64,000 bases of DNA from Ooceraea biroi (GCF_003672135.1 NC_039506.1:24026497-24090496); one strand, 5' to 3'; positions 21,538-35,495 are shown, counted from the stretch's first letter. Notes: a model not told the origin generated them from the sequence alone. Made by a program: numbers and translations.

Positions 21538-24500
21538 TCGGTCTCAAGCCGGGAGATAAGGGGCAGCGGCGTTGAAGAAACGGCAGTGTATTTTTCTGAT
21601 GTCAGTGTCGGAGCATTTATCACGTTACCCTCCCGGTGACCTGCGGAAAACGAGAATGAAGCGATGCGATTCCATCGCATACGCGGAACATCCGGCGGTA
21701 AGCTGGCAGCCGAGAGAGATACGCGCCGGCGAAGCTGACGGAACCGAGACTTCCGGATCTTGCCGTCTTCATCGTGATCGTTTCGCATTCTCGAAACCCG
21801 CCGCGACCGAAGACTTACTTGAGAGGATGATCAAATTGAGATCAGAAATGGTTGCGAGTATTTTCGCCAGATGAAAGATTAATCCTCGGAAAACTATAAA
21901 GAGAGAGCAGCCGGAACAACAAAGGAAAAGTTTTCTTAATGATATATTGTTAACTTCGTGTTTCAAAATGATAAAAATTTTTTTTTAATCAAGAGATCAA
22001 TATACTTATATTATAATATAAAAATACATCTTATACATCTATTGACTAAATAAGAACTCCCTCGATATATATGTTACATAATAATCAACTTGTCGAGCTT
22101 ATTGCGATGCGGAGCGTGTCCATTATTTGCGGACGAGTAGACTCTTTCAGAACGCAATGTTCGCATCAGATCTTGCTCTTTAAAAAAGGATATTTTTCCT
22201 TTCTATCACGTTGAAGTAGATATTTTTCCAGCAGGCTGCAGACCACGCAACGACGGGCGTTTATGTCAGACGCATCTGCTTGCTCATCACTTACTCATTA
22301 AAGTTTATCCTTTATTACGTGGTGTGTAAAGCGCGGTACACCGGCGTGTCCGTGGTTTATGCGTATGTAACGGACAATATAATGTCACATTAATCATCGG
22401 AAGTCAACGCGCGCTTCTCTACGCCTGTTAAAGCGTCATCTTGCCCGGCCGTCCTCTTCGGCGCAGCATCCGCGAACGCGGACCGACGTCTTTTCATTAA
22501 CGTGCTCTCTCGCAGATAATCTCGACTCTACTCTATTCCACACGGCCGCGTGTACGCAGGCGGACGTTGCAGCACGCTGCAACTTCTTCGAGGAATGCGG
22601 TTTGATGGGTGTAGCGCGCTGCGAAAAGAGAAAGAAATGACCATTTAATGCTGAAGCGGCGCTGCTCGCGTACGCATTATACCGAGTTGTAAATGCGCGA
22701 AGGATACTTCGGAAAATTGGAAATAGAGTGCTCTGCGACATGCGAAACAGCAGTTCCCAAGTGCCTCTGCTTGGTTCCCCCTTTGTACTTTCGGCATCAC
22801 CATTTGAGACGAAACATCGTTCCTGCGCAAATTTGTCACACAATTGGGAAGATAGATATGATGGATTTTATTTTTCGTTGAGAGATTTAACGAGGGTGTG
22901 ATTGAGCACTGAATTTAAATGAGCTTTTCAATTCTGTCCACACTGATAATTTTTCCCTTTTGCAGTTGCATCTTTTTGCACATCGCTCTGGGCATTTTCT
23001 GTCACGTTTCGTAGTTTGAGAGCCGACGATGCTGCAGCAACACTGAAAGTGCCCATATGTCTCCAGTGATAAATGCGGACATTGAAGCTCATAAATGTCT
23101 TTTAAGATATTCCACGTTATCCTCGAACAAATCTCATCTGCAGCGTCACGTAAACGTGGCGGTAAGACGGCAGTAAATTAATAAATTGCATTCCCTCGAA
23201 AATGTATTTGTTCTTTCGACAAGTAAGTTTATATCCAAAGAAATAATAACTGCGAGGATGTCTCGCTTTTATCATCGAAGTATCGTTTAACATTACTTAG
23301 CTCGTTGCGCACGTGTTGTAAATATACACACTGTGTCAAGAATCCTTTCAGATTCCAAGCGTTTCCTCACTTTGCTTGCATTTGGAGGCTATCAATATTT
23401 CCGACAGCTTCGAAATTATCGATTTCAAAACCCTTTTGTTCACGCGAGAGCTTTTGAGTGTGTGCGCGCGACTGCGCGCGTTCACGTAGCCATAAATTCT
23501 CAGACCTTTAGAAAGTTTGAAGACTTTCAAGATATGTCAAGACTTTAACGCCATCGATACTTTACAGGACCGGGGAGAGGGACTTTTTAAAGTGTATTAC
23601 CGCTATAAAAATTTCTTTTTTAATCCCTCGGGGATCTCGGCGTCCGCAGCACTTCAAATAATTCCGCGGAACTTTTTGAACGTACTTTCAACGTACGCTC
23701 GGTGTGATAAGAATATTTTTCGCAGCCCATGCAGATACCAATACGATCTTTTTCATTTTCAAGGGAAAATCGAATGACCCATCTTTCCTCAAACCGCAAG
23801 AAACGGCAAAGAGACGGCAAAAGCAAGAGAAGTTCAGACGCTATCTAACTTACCCTCGTCCCGGCATTAAGAAACAAAGAAACAATTTCGCGAGTGCGGG
23901 CAAAGTGCACAGCGACGAAGAAAGCGGAAGTTTCAATTGCTCGTCGCGAAGACTCGCGGTCCAGGTTCCATCAACGATACCAGTACCACCAGCTGAAAAA
24001 CCGCGGATACCAAACGGTAACTCGCGAGTAAATCATCGTTTCCACGGTTTCCACGCATATTCGCGCGCGAGACACGGGAGGGTTTCGCGTGTTCATGCGA
24101 GTTTTAGCCGGTGCCGTCGCTGCAACCCCCGTAAACAGCCCGTTTCTTGCCGTTCTCGGTGGCTGCGGGCCGTTTTAGAAACTATAATGGATTATGGAAA
24201 GGCGGTCCCGCCGCGGTTGGTTGGTTATGCGGGGGCGGCAGGAAAGAGGAGGGGAAGGGGGAATTTACCTCCGCGCAACCCGCTGAAAGATCTATGGCGG
24301 GGCGGCAGATAAGCTATGCTTCATAAGCAGAGATGTTATCTTCATAAAAGCCGCAGGTCGATGCCTTCTTCCGCAGCTATACCGCGCTCGCTACTCCGCT
24401 CGTATCGCCGCGCTATATATGCAGCCTCGTACACCGCGGAGAAGATACCGCGTATCTGTACGGCTATTTACCGATACACAGATGCGCGTGCACACCGAGT

Positions 24501-27142
24501 AAACAGCACCGCTGATGGATTCCTTAAGCGAGTTGAAATTGACTTTCGTACCGGGGAGACGTTTATCGTTCTGTCGGTGCGTGTGCGCGTGTACATTTTT
24601 TAAATATACAGTTCGTTAATTGAAGCTATCAATTTGCGGACACGTCGCCCGGAAAAGCTTCAGGCGATGCGTCCAACAAAAAACAACTCGTGCAGAAAAA
24701 GTTACTAAAATTAATAATGACCAATGACTACTCTCGCGTCTCTTCAGCGTCCAAGATCTTCCGCGTTGCGTAAAATTTATTTTAATTCCCAATGTTGTGC
24801 AATACTCAACATCCGGCTAATTAGCCATCGACTATGCTCGTTTAATTTTGTCGCGTGATGACAAGGAGACAAGTCACTTCCTTGGATCACAAACGATTTC
24901 ATCCGGTCACCGAGCTTGGTTCACTAACTGGCTGATCCTCTGATGGATTCTTCTGGTTTGCCATGCAATCATTCTCTCACATGCATCAACCGGCATGTGA
25001 TGCGAGTGTGCTGGCGCCCGCGGCCGTGCCGTTCATCGCGGGCGCCGCGCAAGAAACGGACTCTTGCAGTGTGCAACCTGTGGCGTCCCTTATCCAACCA
25101 CCGACCTTAGCGTGTATGCACATAACGTGCGAGCGCATTTCATCGCCCTCTCCTGCCCCTGTGCCCTTCTTTCTTTTTGCACCGTGGCGCGACCGACGAC
25201 GACCGCTGAAAAAGCGTGCTGGACGTTTCTTGGACAGCGTCCAACGGACGGAATCGCGTTCTCCAGCGCGTAGCACGGGACCACGAAGCTCCTGTTGTAA
25301 ATAATAGTATTTAAGAAAAACCGTGGCGGCCACCGGCTGACGTGGCGATAAATGTTTCAGCAAAACGGCACAGCGGGATACCAAGCTGAATGTTTCTTCG
25401 GTTGCCACCCCCCGCTTGAAAACCCACAAACGCGTGTGGATGCAGTTTTAAACCCTTGTCTTACAATAACGAGTGACATTCGTGCTGCAGATTACAGACC
25501 AAGACTGAAAAACACGAGAGAGACTTGTGGTTGCAATGTTTAATATGGAAGTATACATAACTGTTTAATCTATGAGAAATAATTTATTTCTATTCATGTT
25601 CTTTAAATCCTGTATAATATTAAGTCCCTTTTTGTAAAAATACATCTATGAATTTAATCAATGGACAAAAGTAAATACAAAATGACAAGCGCTTATCCAT
25701 CGGATGCTTGACCGAATATACGCGAATTAAATAGTCAACTGTATCTCGCGCAGCAACGAGAAAAATAGTAAGGCAAAGGATTAATAGATGAAAATTTTTT
25801 ACATTGTCGGACGCATCCGATAAATCGCAAGTTTTCTGATGTTAACCTAGTGCAGCAAGCATGCCTGGATAGTTACCGACACATTTATCGCGGCCTATTT
25901 TTAAAAAGACTGCATCAAGCTATCAAATATAAACGGAGTGTGTTTAATTCTTGATTCATTGCTTCTGTAACGCGAATGCACAACCGTTTGTGGAAAACGC
26001 GGACCAAGTCTTCTCTTGCTTTCACTCCTGTTTGTTTGCACGGCATTTATATATATTTTATTAATATATAATAAATGGCGGGCAATGAATATTTTTTTTA
26101 CGTCCGCGTTTATACGCGAAGACGTATTGGAAAATCGTGCCGATTTATTATCGGCAATTATGCGGCATGACCGGCTTTCGCTGCGTGTTTTTCTGTCCCC
26201 CGTATATATTCAAGACGCCGCGTGTTGTAGTCGTAGAGCCGTACTTATGAATATGCTATTTTCCACAGTGCCGACGCGCGTACTACGTTTACTACCGAGT
26301 GATCAATACTGGATGCACAACCGGCCGAGTCACTCGCAAAGTCAGGATCGATATCGTATCGCGCGACTTTTACGCGCGGATCCAGTAATATCGCCGTCAA
26401 GTTTCTCTTTTCTTCTTCTCTTTCTTTCCTTGTCTTTTTTGCAAACACAGTAATGCGAATTCGATAACGTCGAAGGAAACTGACGAGGGTTACATACACG
26501 TATCTCTACGCGCGGTTTGCTCGCGCTTTCGCGACGACGTTGTAACATGATCAATCATTTCGATGGTACTCCAGTATTTAAACTACAGACACGCGTATAG
26601 TAAAATGCCGACATTGGAAAATTGGAACAATGTCATTTTAAATAGTCATCTTAAGTAGCTCTTAAATATTTCATTCTTAGAGAAAGAAGCTACTTTCGTT
26701 GTTGCATCGCTTCTTCCTCAGTTATCGGTTACTTTCACTTATTGAAGTGTATTATTTTATACACTATTGGTAGAAATATTACGACAGTTTATATGTTCCT
26801 TGCAATTGAAAACTTAAATTTATTCAGATATTAAATATTCATGATTATGATCACAAAAGATAGGTACGATCATATATTTATTTTAGCTCGCCTCAAGTAT
26901 GCCAAAATAAAATTGCTGTTGATGCAATTAAGCCATTGTAATTTTTGATAAAAATATTCAAAATTTGCAATATTAAATAGATTTGCATAAAAAATACTTT
27001 CTATCTTCAAAATTTATTAATGATTTATTGCATTACTAATATTAAGATTCTTAATAATTACGTAAACTGTAAATGATATCGTAATACGTATTAATTTAAT
27101 TGTTGCATAAAAATATATACTATAAAAATATTACTAGAAAAT

Positions 27143-27540
27143 AAGTCCACAAATGTTTTTAATCTTACTGTTGACACAACTCTTATTTATTCATTTAATT
27201 GACATAAACATTCCGTATTAAAACTAATGGGAGCAATTAAGGCGATTATGCATGCACTCTAGTTTGTTGAGTCTGTTTTTCGTATTACATCAGTCAGAGA
27301 TGCAAATGTACAATTATAATTTTTAATGAAAATTTCGTATAATAAAAATATATGTCAAAATATTATATTTTATACCTATGTTATGTATTCTTGAAATGGT
27401 CAGTATATTACTAAATATCAACAACCTTGAGTTCAAGATTGCGCATTATTCTTGTGTATTAGCTATTAACGCGACTAGATGGGTTCAAATAATATTCTAT
27501 ATAACAAAATTTTTAATTGAATATTAAATAATATAATTAA
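27143..27540. repeat. AT-rich dispersed repeat, copy 1
   Basis: This resembles 37165-37575 in the same orientation. Shared blocks include TTACTGTTGA, TCATTTAATTGACAT, TATGTCAAAATATTA and ATCAACAACCTTGAG, in the same order with similar spacing. It looks like an old, unclassified transposable-element fragment. Confidence 0.65.
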
Positions 27541-28054
27541 TTATGAAATTTAAATACGTAATTTTATTTTACTACCTCATTTATTACATTGATAGGCACG
27601 TTTATCGCGAATATGATTTCAAGATCACATCTTAGATTACAGATCGCGTAAAGACATGTTTAAAATACGATAAAATTAAAGTCATTAATACAACCCGCAA
27701 ATAATTTTTGCATAGATATTACAAAGCAATCTTACAAATATATTGTAGAGCAATATCCATAAAGCATTGTTAAAATAATCTTCACCGTTATAGTGCGAAG
27801 CAACTACACACATAGTGTGAAAGATCACACGTCAGGACTGAAGTAAAGTGCAGTGAAGTGAGAATTATGTTTCGACATAAATAGTCTTGAATATAGTTAA
27901 CAATAATATTCTGTCGCGAATGCAAATAAAACGTATAAGTGAAGTGAGATTGAAAGCAATTGACATGAAATGTGCGACAAGAGAAGTACGATTTAAAAAA
28001 TCAAGGAAACGCAAAAACAATCGAATCTAAGGTTTTACACAAGAGATTCCAAGC

Positions 28055-28174
28055 ATGACAGATTTCAGACAGAATATCGTGATTGGAACATGGATTTTAT
28101 CGCTATTAGTATACTCAATTTTATTGCTTATAGTAGCAATAGTGCAATTTGTAGTTAGCGTACTTCAGAAATAG
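28055..28174 (+). CDS. Candidate 39-aa transmembrane micropeptide (unrecognised)
   Basis: An ATG-initiated small ORF, MTDFRQNIVIGTWILSLL at its start and VQFVVSVLQK at its end. A single hydrophobic helix fills residues 8-36 between short polar ends. The layout resembles small single-pass regulators such as arthropod sarcolamban-type peptides, but I see no specific sequence match. AATAAA follows at 28597. Caution: T-rich second codon positions in AT-rich DNA produce hydrophobic ORFs by chance. No flanking exon or promoter is convincing. Confidence 0.22.
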   Translation: MTDFRQNIVIGTWILSLLVYSILLLIVAIVQFVVSVLQK

Positions 28175-31100
28175 CTATAACTTTTTATAAAATAACAAAA
28201 AATTTTATAAAATAATTTAGTTCTTTTTAATACGAAATTAATGAAGAAATCAAGTGTAATGTAAATCAATCTATATCTCTCGTACTTCGTGAACTTAGAT
28301 AAAAATCGCGATTTAGTTGCTCTCTTCTTCCGCAAATATATTTTTTTCGGATAGTTTAATCCCGCTGTGAATGTGTAATTAAAATTTGCGCGAGCTCGCG
28401 GTTATTATGTGGCGAATCCGCCGACACGTAAAATCATGCAAAATGTCGGGCGTAAAAGCTTCACCGTCAGCTCGCCTCTAAACGATGTACGGTTAATGCA
28501 CTGGAAGTGAAATAGCAGCTGTCCCAATTTGAATTCGGGAGTACAAACGCATAGCACGGGATCTGTTAGGAGACAAACGTCATTAAAGTTTACGATAATA
28601 AAAAGAGAAGCATGGGAACAAGTAGAATATATCGCCGAATAAAAACTCCGGGTTCGCGGATTCGCCGTGATTGTTCGCTACGCGAATACCCGAACATTGT
28701 CTGCACGACGTATGGGATATGCACTCGCAATCGCGTTAAGTGCTAGTGCATGTATTTTAATGAATTTAAGCGATCTTGTTTTTTTTGCGAAAATTTAAAA
28801 GCAAAATAACTGTATGTCGCGATTGTTTAATTAGGTATCTTAAGTGAAGACCGTGAAATATTTTTAGAATTAAAACGTCGAGGATTATCGGAGAGTCAAC
28901 ATTTTGCATTGTGTGATTATTAAATCTGCTTATAACTTAATATGTCTCCAAGTAAAACATAATTAAGACTTATATATAATTTATATGTATGTGTCGTTAA
29001 ATATTAAATTAGTGCAAGGTTCGTCGTATTTATCATATTATAGAAAAGACAGAATTATACAAGGTCTTAAAATCAGTTTTAATTTATATAATCATCATTG
29101 GCTCTAATTCATTTCTTCTATCTAGAATAAATATTTGTATACCAGATTTAAGAAACTCTGAGTTCTTAAAATTAATAAATTGCATGATAGTACTGCAACA
29201 CAATAAACCTTTTGCGCTAACTTAATATTTCTATACTGGAGCCCCGCGTTTGACAAATCGTCATCAACTAATAGAAATAATTCACAATTTGTACAATCGT
29301 GCAATCGATATCCGATTCGTGAGTTTTCTGTTTACAGCAGCACATAATTAATTTCACATATTATCATTAACAACACGTTAAATGAAAATGCTGTCAGCTC
29401 TCCGTTTTATCTCTTACGAACGTATGCACCGACGACGCGTTACGCGTAATTTCACCGCGACAAATTGTGAGGATCGATAGACGTCTCCGCCGCCACCCCT
29501 TGCACTCAACCCGTGCACAATCCTCCACTCCTTCCTCTCCGTACCCCTCTCTCTTTGCTATTTAATATTTATTTATTCAAATATTCGTCGTGGCCCGTTT
29601 TTCCACGTGCGCGCAACGCCGATGTCGACCGGTAGCACTTCGCGCCGTGACATTCGCCGCATCGACAAAATTTTACATTTTTTTCCCCATGGACTTGAGC
29701 TTATGGTCACGTCGACGCTTCCCCGTTTGCTTTACCGTTCCGTTTCGCGATTAATACGCGACGCGTACGCATTCGCGCGAAGCAAAGCGCACGCAAAACG
29801 CGAGCTCGTTTTGAGGATCGATGCACCGCTATTTCTCTTTCGTTCGTGCGGAATGCGACTTTCGCTTCGAATCTTCTTCTTTAAGCTGCCGCTATTCGTG
29901 CTCGGTAGTTTGCAACGTGTAATTTAACGCACGAATATTAAAAATCATACGATTGTCGTGAACATTTATAAAGTCCAAGAAAATCCGGAGTGTGTTTAAT
30001 GGACCAGGATGTGCGCATTAATGAAAGACAGTAAAGTTATCTCTTTTCGTCCGTATTCTTGTCTCTTATTCGTTTAATATCCCTGCTTTTATTAAGCTCC
30101 GTAATTATAGTTAACCTTATATCAGGCGCACGAAAGAGGCTCTTTTTTTTGTCCGAGGGAGAGTAGGCTGGAAGTCAGAGTTTCCGAACTCTATTCTATT
30201 TCTGACCCTTCCGTCCCTTAATTCATTCAACAGACGGGAATCAATTTACAACTTGGCTTTTTGCGTCCGCGCGAAATAAAATCCTGACGTTAATGCTTTC
30301 GCCGGGGGTGGGAAGAAAAGCGGGAGCACGCTGCGTTAAGTGGTCGCATGCACTGTGCGTCGAACTTTGCGGCTCGAGCGGCTTCAAAAAAACGATATTA
30401 GGACCGCTATCACTTAACTGGGCGCGAACTTCCGCGTGTAAAAAAGCTCACAATCAACGACGCCTCGCGAGAAGTCGCGAGCGGTGAGAAGGGGTGGCGA
30501 GAAACTTTCTTGTTCGTTCCGTTCGAGCGGCGTTTTCACGGGGGTGGAAAGGAAATCGGTATCGTCATCGTCGTCGTTATCGGAAACCTTTAGCGGGTCC
30601 GTTACGAGAGACGCCCGTATTAATTTGTTCCTGCGTAGCTTTCCTGCGGCTGCCGTGGCGAGCGAAAAGTTCGCCGGGAAGAAGTCGGGGCGAAGTATAT
30701 GGGGTTCCGCGAGACGCGGAGCAAGAAGCTCGGACTTGGATATAGCCGCGGGTATTTCCGCGGACGATTTATTTGGTCGGTCGGAACAATTAAACTTTTT
30801 TCCCAGGTCCATGGGGGATGAAAAATGGTACCGCCGAAAGCGTCCTGCTGGCACATCGGGACCACGTCCGGCATCCGCTCGGCACGATGAGGAGGATCGA
30901 AAGGCAACCGTAAGCCTGAGTACCGAAAGCCTCCTCTTGACGGCTCTCACCCCATCCGGCCACACCGAAGCAAAACGAGGGAGACCGCGGTTACTTGGGC
31001 GGATATCAAAGGCGCGCTCGCAGTTGCAGTTCGATGAGTGTTTCCCGTTCGGTTTCTCGGTTCCGCTCTTCGCAAATCGCGGACGAGACTCGTTTGATTT

Positions 31101-34100
31101 GAGAATGCAATTCAGGTAAAGAAAAATGCTCGGGTGAGCATTTTTTTACCAAAATGAGCGAGACTGATCACTTTCGTTTAATATCTGATTCTCAAACGAA
31201 ACACGTTGACACAACAGCGAACGTTACGTATCGACGTGATTATGCAACTACTTTTCGAGTCAATTAAATAATTCATAACGCCAATATAATATTAAATAAC
31301 AAATTATTTACAGAATTTTAGTTCGTACACACAAGAACTTTAATACCTCGAACGAACGATAGCTCGAATTTCGGTTATTATAATTTATGCTGAAAAGAGT
31401 TTGCTTTTTTACAAATATCTCGTCCCTCAATAATTTGTCTGAATCTCTATTGTAAACTTCATATTTCAAATATCATGTTTATACAAGTAGAACAAGGATG
31501 CTTTGTTTACTCATGCTACCGCGTACATCGGGCGATAACTTTTGTCAAGAGATTTGTCTTGGTTCACAGTCAGTCCGTGTTCGTATAATATGTAAGTACA
31601 ACGTAACGTTGCAATTTCCAGCGACTCAACGCGCGCCGCAATAACGCAGCGTAATTTTATTTACGCGGATCGCGTGGGTACGGCTTTATTTATCGACGCG
31701 AAACTCAAGAACGCTCGCTGCCCGTTCTCGCCCGTCACTTCCAATCTCGGGATCCGCGGCCGGAATTAAAATTTCATCTGACTGCGTGCAAGAGAGAGAG
31801 AGAGAGAAAGAAAGAAAAAGAGGAAGAAAGCACGCGCGCAATTACGCAGGGAAAAGTTAAAAAGTAATGTTACAGAGACCAGAAGTCACCCCGTAAGAAT
31901 GGCGCGTAAACTTCTTAATCGCGTTACGAGGGCGGGATACGCATTCGGTTGTATTATTTAAGACAGCGCGGCTGATTGCGCGCGCTCCGCATCTCGTCAG
32001 GATTAGATACCACTTCCGGGTGCTTTCACAATTCCAGCGATGCAAAAGCGTCACTTCCGCAACCGGGGAACTTTTGCAGTTTCATTGAACTACATCAGCA
32101 GGGGCTTAACATAAAAAGGGCCATAAATTTTCCATTTTCTCAAAACCACTCCTTTCTTTATTGATAAAGGTTTTATTTGAGGAAATCGTGATGGCCCTGT
32201 AAAAGACTAGAGTACCACTTGCGGGAATATTTATGGGAACATTTATGTGACGTATATATCGAATGTAACTACTCTTATATTTGACTGAAATGAACAAATG
32301 ATATTATGTATCTGAGGAAATCATTTTTCTATGATAATACACATGTTCGACATATTTTGAAAGTTGCAAGTGCGTGCGAATTCGAACACAGTTGCATATT
32401 TCCATTAAACTTTCGCAAAAAGAAAATACATTGTAAGAGATTGATGTATGACGGATGCAGTGTGTGTGTCAGATGGTTCGCGACACGATTTTGAAGTAAT
32501 GTCGACAAAAGAGTAATTAGAGGTGTAAGTTTGATAGCCGCAGAAGGCTGCCGAAAAATCAGTTCGTCCTGAGAAGTCGAAGTGTTCGGATGGATTGCGT
32601 ATTGTGTTTCGGATATTGGCAACGGGTTTCTGTAGTGAGTATATTATGTTATACTGGATACCTGCCACACCATCCCTTACAACATATAATGATGTCGTGA
32701 CAGAAGGAAACGGTTCTCGGGTCTCCAGCAAGCATTCTTCCATTCTCAGATACCCGCAAAAAAATTCTCGATGCATCAACTGAAACGATTCGAATACGTC
32801 TTTGAACACGTCTCAGATAATTATCAAGAACCGAGCATGTCTACACCCCCCAATTCAATTTTACGCGCGATGCAACGAACAACGAGCGTTCGTTCCCTCT
32901 GATTGTCGCTAAGTTTTGCGCGCAAAGCGCGATACACAGTTCTCCGTACATATCTCGCGATGTACTTGGTGGCGGAAGCTCTTTGACGCACGGTCGTTAA
33001 GCACGTAGCAAGCCGAGGAGCGTCCTTTCTTCGACATGGAACAACGAGCCGATGAAATATTCTCTAGCCAGCGCGACGCGGCGCGTCGCGGCGTCTCGTT
33101 ACCCGCGTCGCTTCATCCATCCTCCCGGCGTTTCCGCGCCATCCTCGATTCTTACACCGGCACTCAGCGCGCCAGCCTGCATTATTAAATTAAGTCCGGA
33201 GGCCCCGGAGGCAGCGCGGAGGCATTCGACGATTTCCACTTTCTCGCCATTAGCCCGGGTGTACCTGGCCGATCGATAGCGAACAGTGGATCCGCGCCGT
33301 CGTCTTCTTCTATTTTCCGCTGCGCGTCCAATCACTTGGCAGTGCACGATTGGTACTTACTTAATGATCCGATGGCTCCTCTCCAATATTTTCGCGAAAT
33401 TAGGGACTGTACCCGCGCGGAATTAAAGATGGAACCGTGTCCCCGCCTTGTATCGGGAAGCAATTTTCCAAATGGACATGAATTTTTCGCCTTGCTAATG
33501 ATACATCGAATTCGCTACGCGAGCTACCTCGTTAGAACGAGCATCTCGATGCCACATCCTCGATAGAGACATGAAGCGCTGAAATCTCGAATCAGGGTGC
33601 GTTTGTCCAGAATCGACTAATCCGAGGGCATCGTTCGCTCGAGACTCTCCTTCGGTGACGCGGATAATTGTTAGCGCAGTTTATTAGCTGCGTTTTATAT
33701 TCGCGACGTTATTATATGTTCGCGAGAGTTTTTGCTCCGGCGGCTTTATCATCGGCCACTCAATAATAAATCGTGATCCGAAGCGTTCATTCCGCGCGTT
33801 GCCGTCGCGAATATCGAGGCCCGCGAAGAAACGCGCATTAATATTTACGATCTTACGCAATAAATTACGTTTCTTGTGTCCGGCATCTGCGATGAGGAAA
33901 GTTACGACGCGATAAAACGTAACTAGTTTGTATTATGATTTACATAGATTGCGTTAAGGCCATTACGGGGCAGCGGAAGGAGCTTACACGATATAATAAT
34001 GCATCTAGCGTGTGTGCATTTGTTCGCGGCGTTTCGCGAGAGAGCCGACCGCGAAGGAGAAATTAAACTTCGCTTCGGCACGTCGGTGATTCCCTTTCTC

Positions 34101-34800
34101 TCTTCTCACGATCGTTTTTCTGAGCGGATGACCATTCTCGGTGATTCTTCCGACTGCATTCGACCGCGAGGGGCGCAATTTATGTAAATCGGCGCCTCAA
34201 AGTGGATTAAATAAACGAATGTCGCTCCGAGTAATCTCTCGACGCGCAAGGGGCGGCCGCATCTTTTTCATCCGTCGTAATTATCTGCCGTGGCATAAAA
34301 GTTTTAATCTCGCGTGATTATTACCACCGGCCAGCCGTCATTATTATCCGTTTTTATTAGCATTAAAGGGGATCCTGGAGTCTGCTTTACTAACAAAATG
34401 TTAATTTCTTTCCGAACACCTTTATGTTTATTGATTGCAAAGAAATGAAAATTCTTTATCAGAAACCATTTACCATTAAACGGGAATATTAGATTTCATA
34501 ACAAGGAATAGAAGGAATATTATAAAATCATATATTTAGTTGCTGTGTTCTTAGGGTAACACGACATTTAACGCTGCCAAGAAATGCTTTATATAATATA
34601 AAAATTCTAAGTTTTGTCGATTAAAAAATAGACGTTCTCAGTTGCGGGTTGCGCTATGGAAAAAAATTTTAGAAGCCTAAGACTTATACGAGTTTATGGG
34701 AGTTCGCATTGACTCCTGCGAGCAAATTCGTGCGGTATTGAAAATCTGTATACATGAAAAGCTAATTGAGTAACCATAAAATTATGCTTCTTTTATTTAT
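28175..34800. other. Gene-less stretch
   Basis: No coding exon is recognised. CpG-rich blocks at about 29.4-31.1 kb and 32.9-34.2 kb generate long overlapping frames (for example 30484-31119 plus against 30414-30965 minus). A perfect 10-bp hairpin is at 31122-31145, and a purine (GA/GAAA) tract at about 31790-31830. An AT-rich block from 34.38 kb holds a fragment repeated at 38.2 kb. Confidence 0.5.
34506..34600. repeat. Dispersed repeat fragment, copy 1 (partner at 38206-38300)
   Basis: Shares AGTTGCTG, GGGTAA(C/T)ACGA and the end TTTATAT with 38206-38300, in order and orientation, at moderate divergence. No coding potential. Confidence 0.55.
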
Positions 34801-35495
34801 TACTAGTACAACATAGGCGCGCGCTATTTTATTTTTCAATGTTAATAATGTTTTCGAATAATAATATTCATCTATTATTTATTAAAATTTTTTTTCTTTT
34901 TCCGAGGAGTTCTGAGATGTTTATATTATTAATTGGCATATTGCCTAGAGTTCTCTGTTATTGAAAATACCGTAAACTCAGAAATGAAAAAGTTCTAGCT
35001 CTTAGAAATTTTTTCTTTTTCCGAGCAGTTCTGAGTTGATGATATTATTATTTTTTATATTGCCTAGAGTTCTCTGCTATTGAAAATACCGTAAACTCAG
35101 AAATGAAAAAGTTCTACCCTTAGAATTTTTTTCTTTTTCCGAGCAGTTCTGAGTTGTTGAAATTATTATTTTTTATATTGCCTAGAGTTCTCTGCTATTG
35201 AAAATACCGTAAACTCGGAAATGAAAAAGTTCTAGCCCGTAGACATTTTTTCTTTTCCGAGAAGTTCTGAGTTGTTGAAATCATTATTTTTTATATTGCC
35301 TAGAGTTCTCTACTATTGAAAATACCGTAAACTCGGAAATGAAAAAGTTCTAGCACTTAGAAATTTTTTCTTTATCCGGTTAGTCCTGAACTGTTGATAT
35401 CATTATTTTTTATTCTACTAGCACCACAGGCGCGCGCTATATGCGCGCTATTTTATTTTTCAATATTAATAATGTTTTCGAATAATAATATTCAT
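34801..35495. repeat. Five-unit about 119-bp tandem array between direct repeats
   Basis: The CCGAG landmark recurs at 34902, 35021, 35139 and 35257, and as CCGGT at 35376, a period of 118-119. Each unit reads TTTTTCCGAG, AGTTCTGAG, TTGCCTAGAGTTCTCT, TATTGAAAATACCGTAAACT, then GAAATGAAAAAGTTCTA. The array is bounded by a direct repeat of about 70-80 bases (34801-34871 and 35417-35495), which carries GGCGCGCGCTAT and TAATGTTTTCGAATAATAAT. The right flank has an extra ATGCGCGCTAT. Array and flanks together look like one mobile or satellite-forming unit. Confidence 0.8.

Larger units (their letters stand above)
21300..28054. other. Gene-less stretch
   Basis: No exon is supported. The sequence alternates between CpG-rich DNA (about 22.4-26.5 kb) and AT-rich DNA (26.6-28 kb). 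The longest frame, 23704-24312 plus, is dominated by Arg/Ser/Pro and resembles nothing known. A (GA)n microsatellite is at about 21482-21537. An AT-rich dispersed repeat copy is at about 27143-27540. Confidence 0.5.

Noticed and set aside
23704..24312. 202-codon + strand frame
   Set aside because: Composition is dominated by Arg, Ser and Pro in CpG-rich DNA, with no motif or exon-like borders and no recognisable similarity.
32405..32809. 134-codon minus-strand frame with fairly balanced composition
   Set aside because: No family recognised, no convincing splice sites or promoter. It was kept out of the annotation, though a comparative test would be worthwhile.
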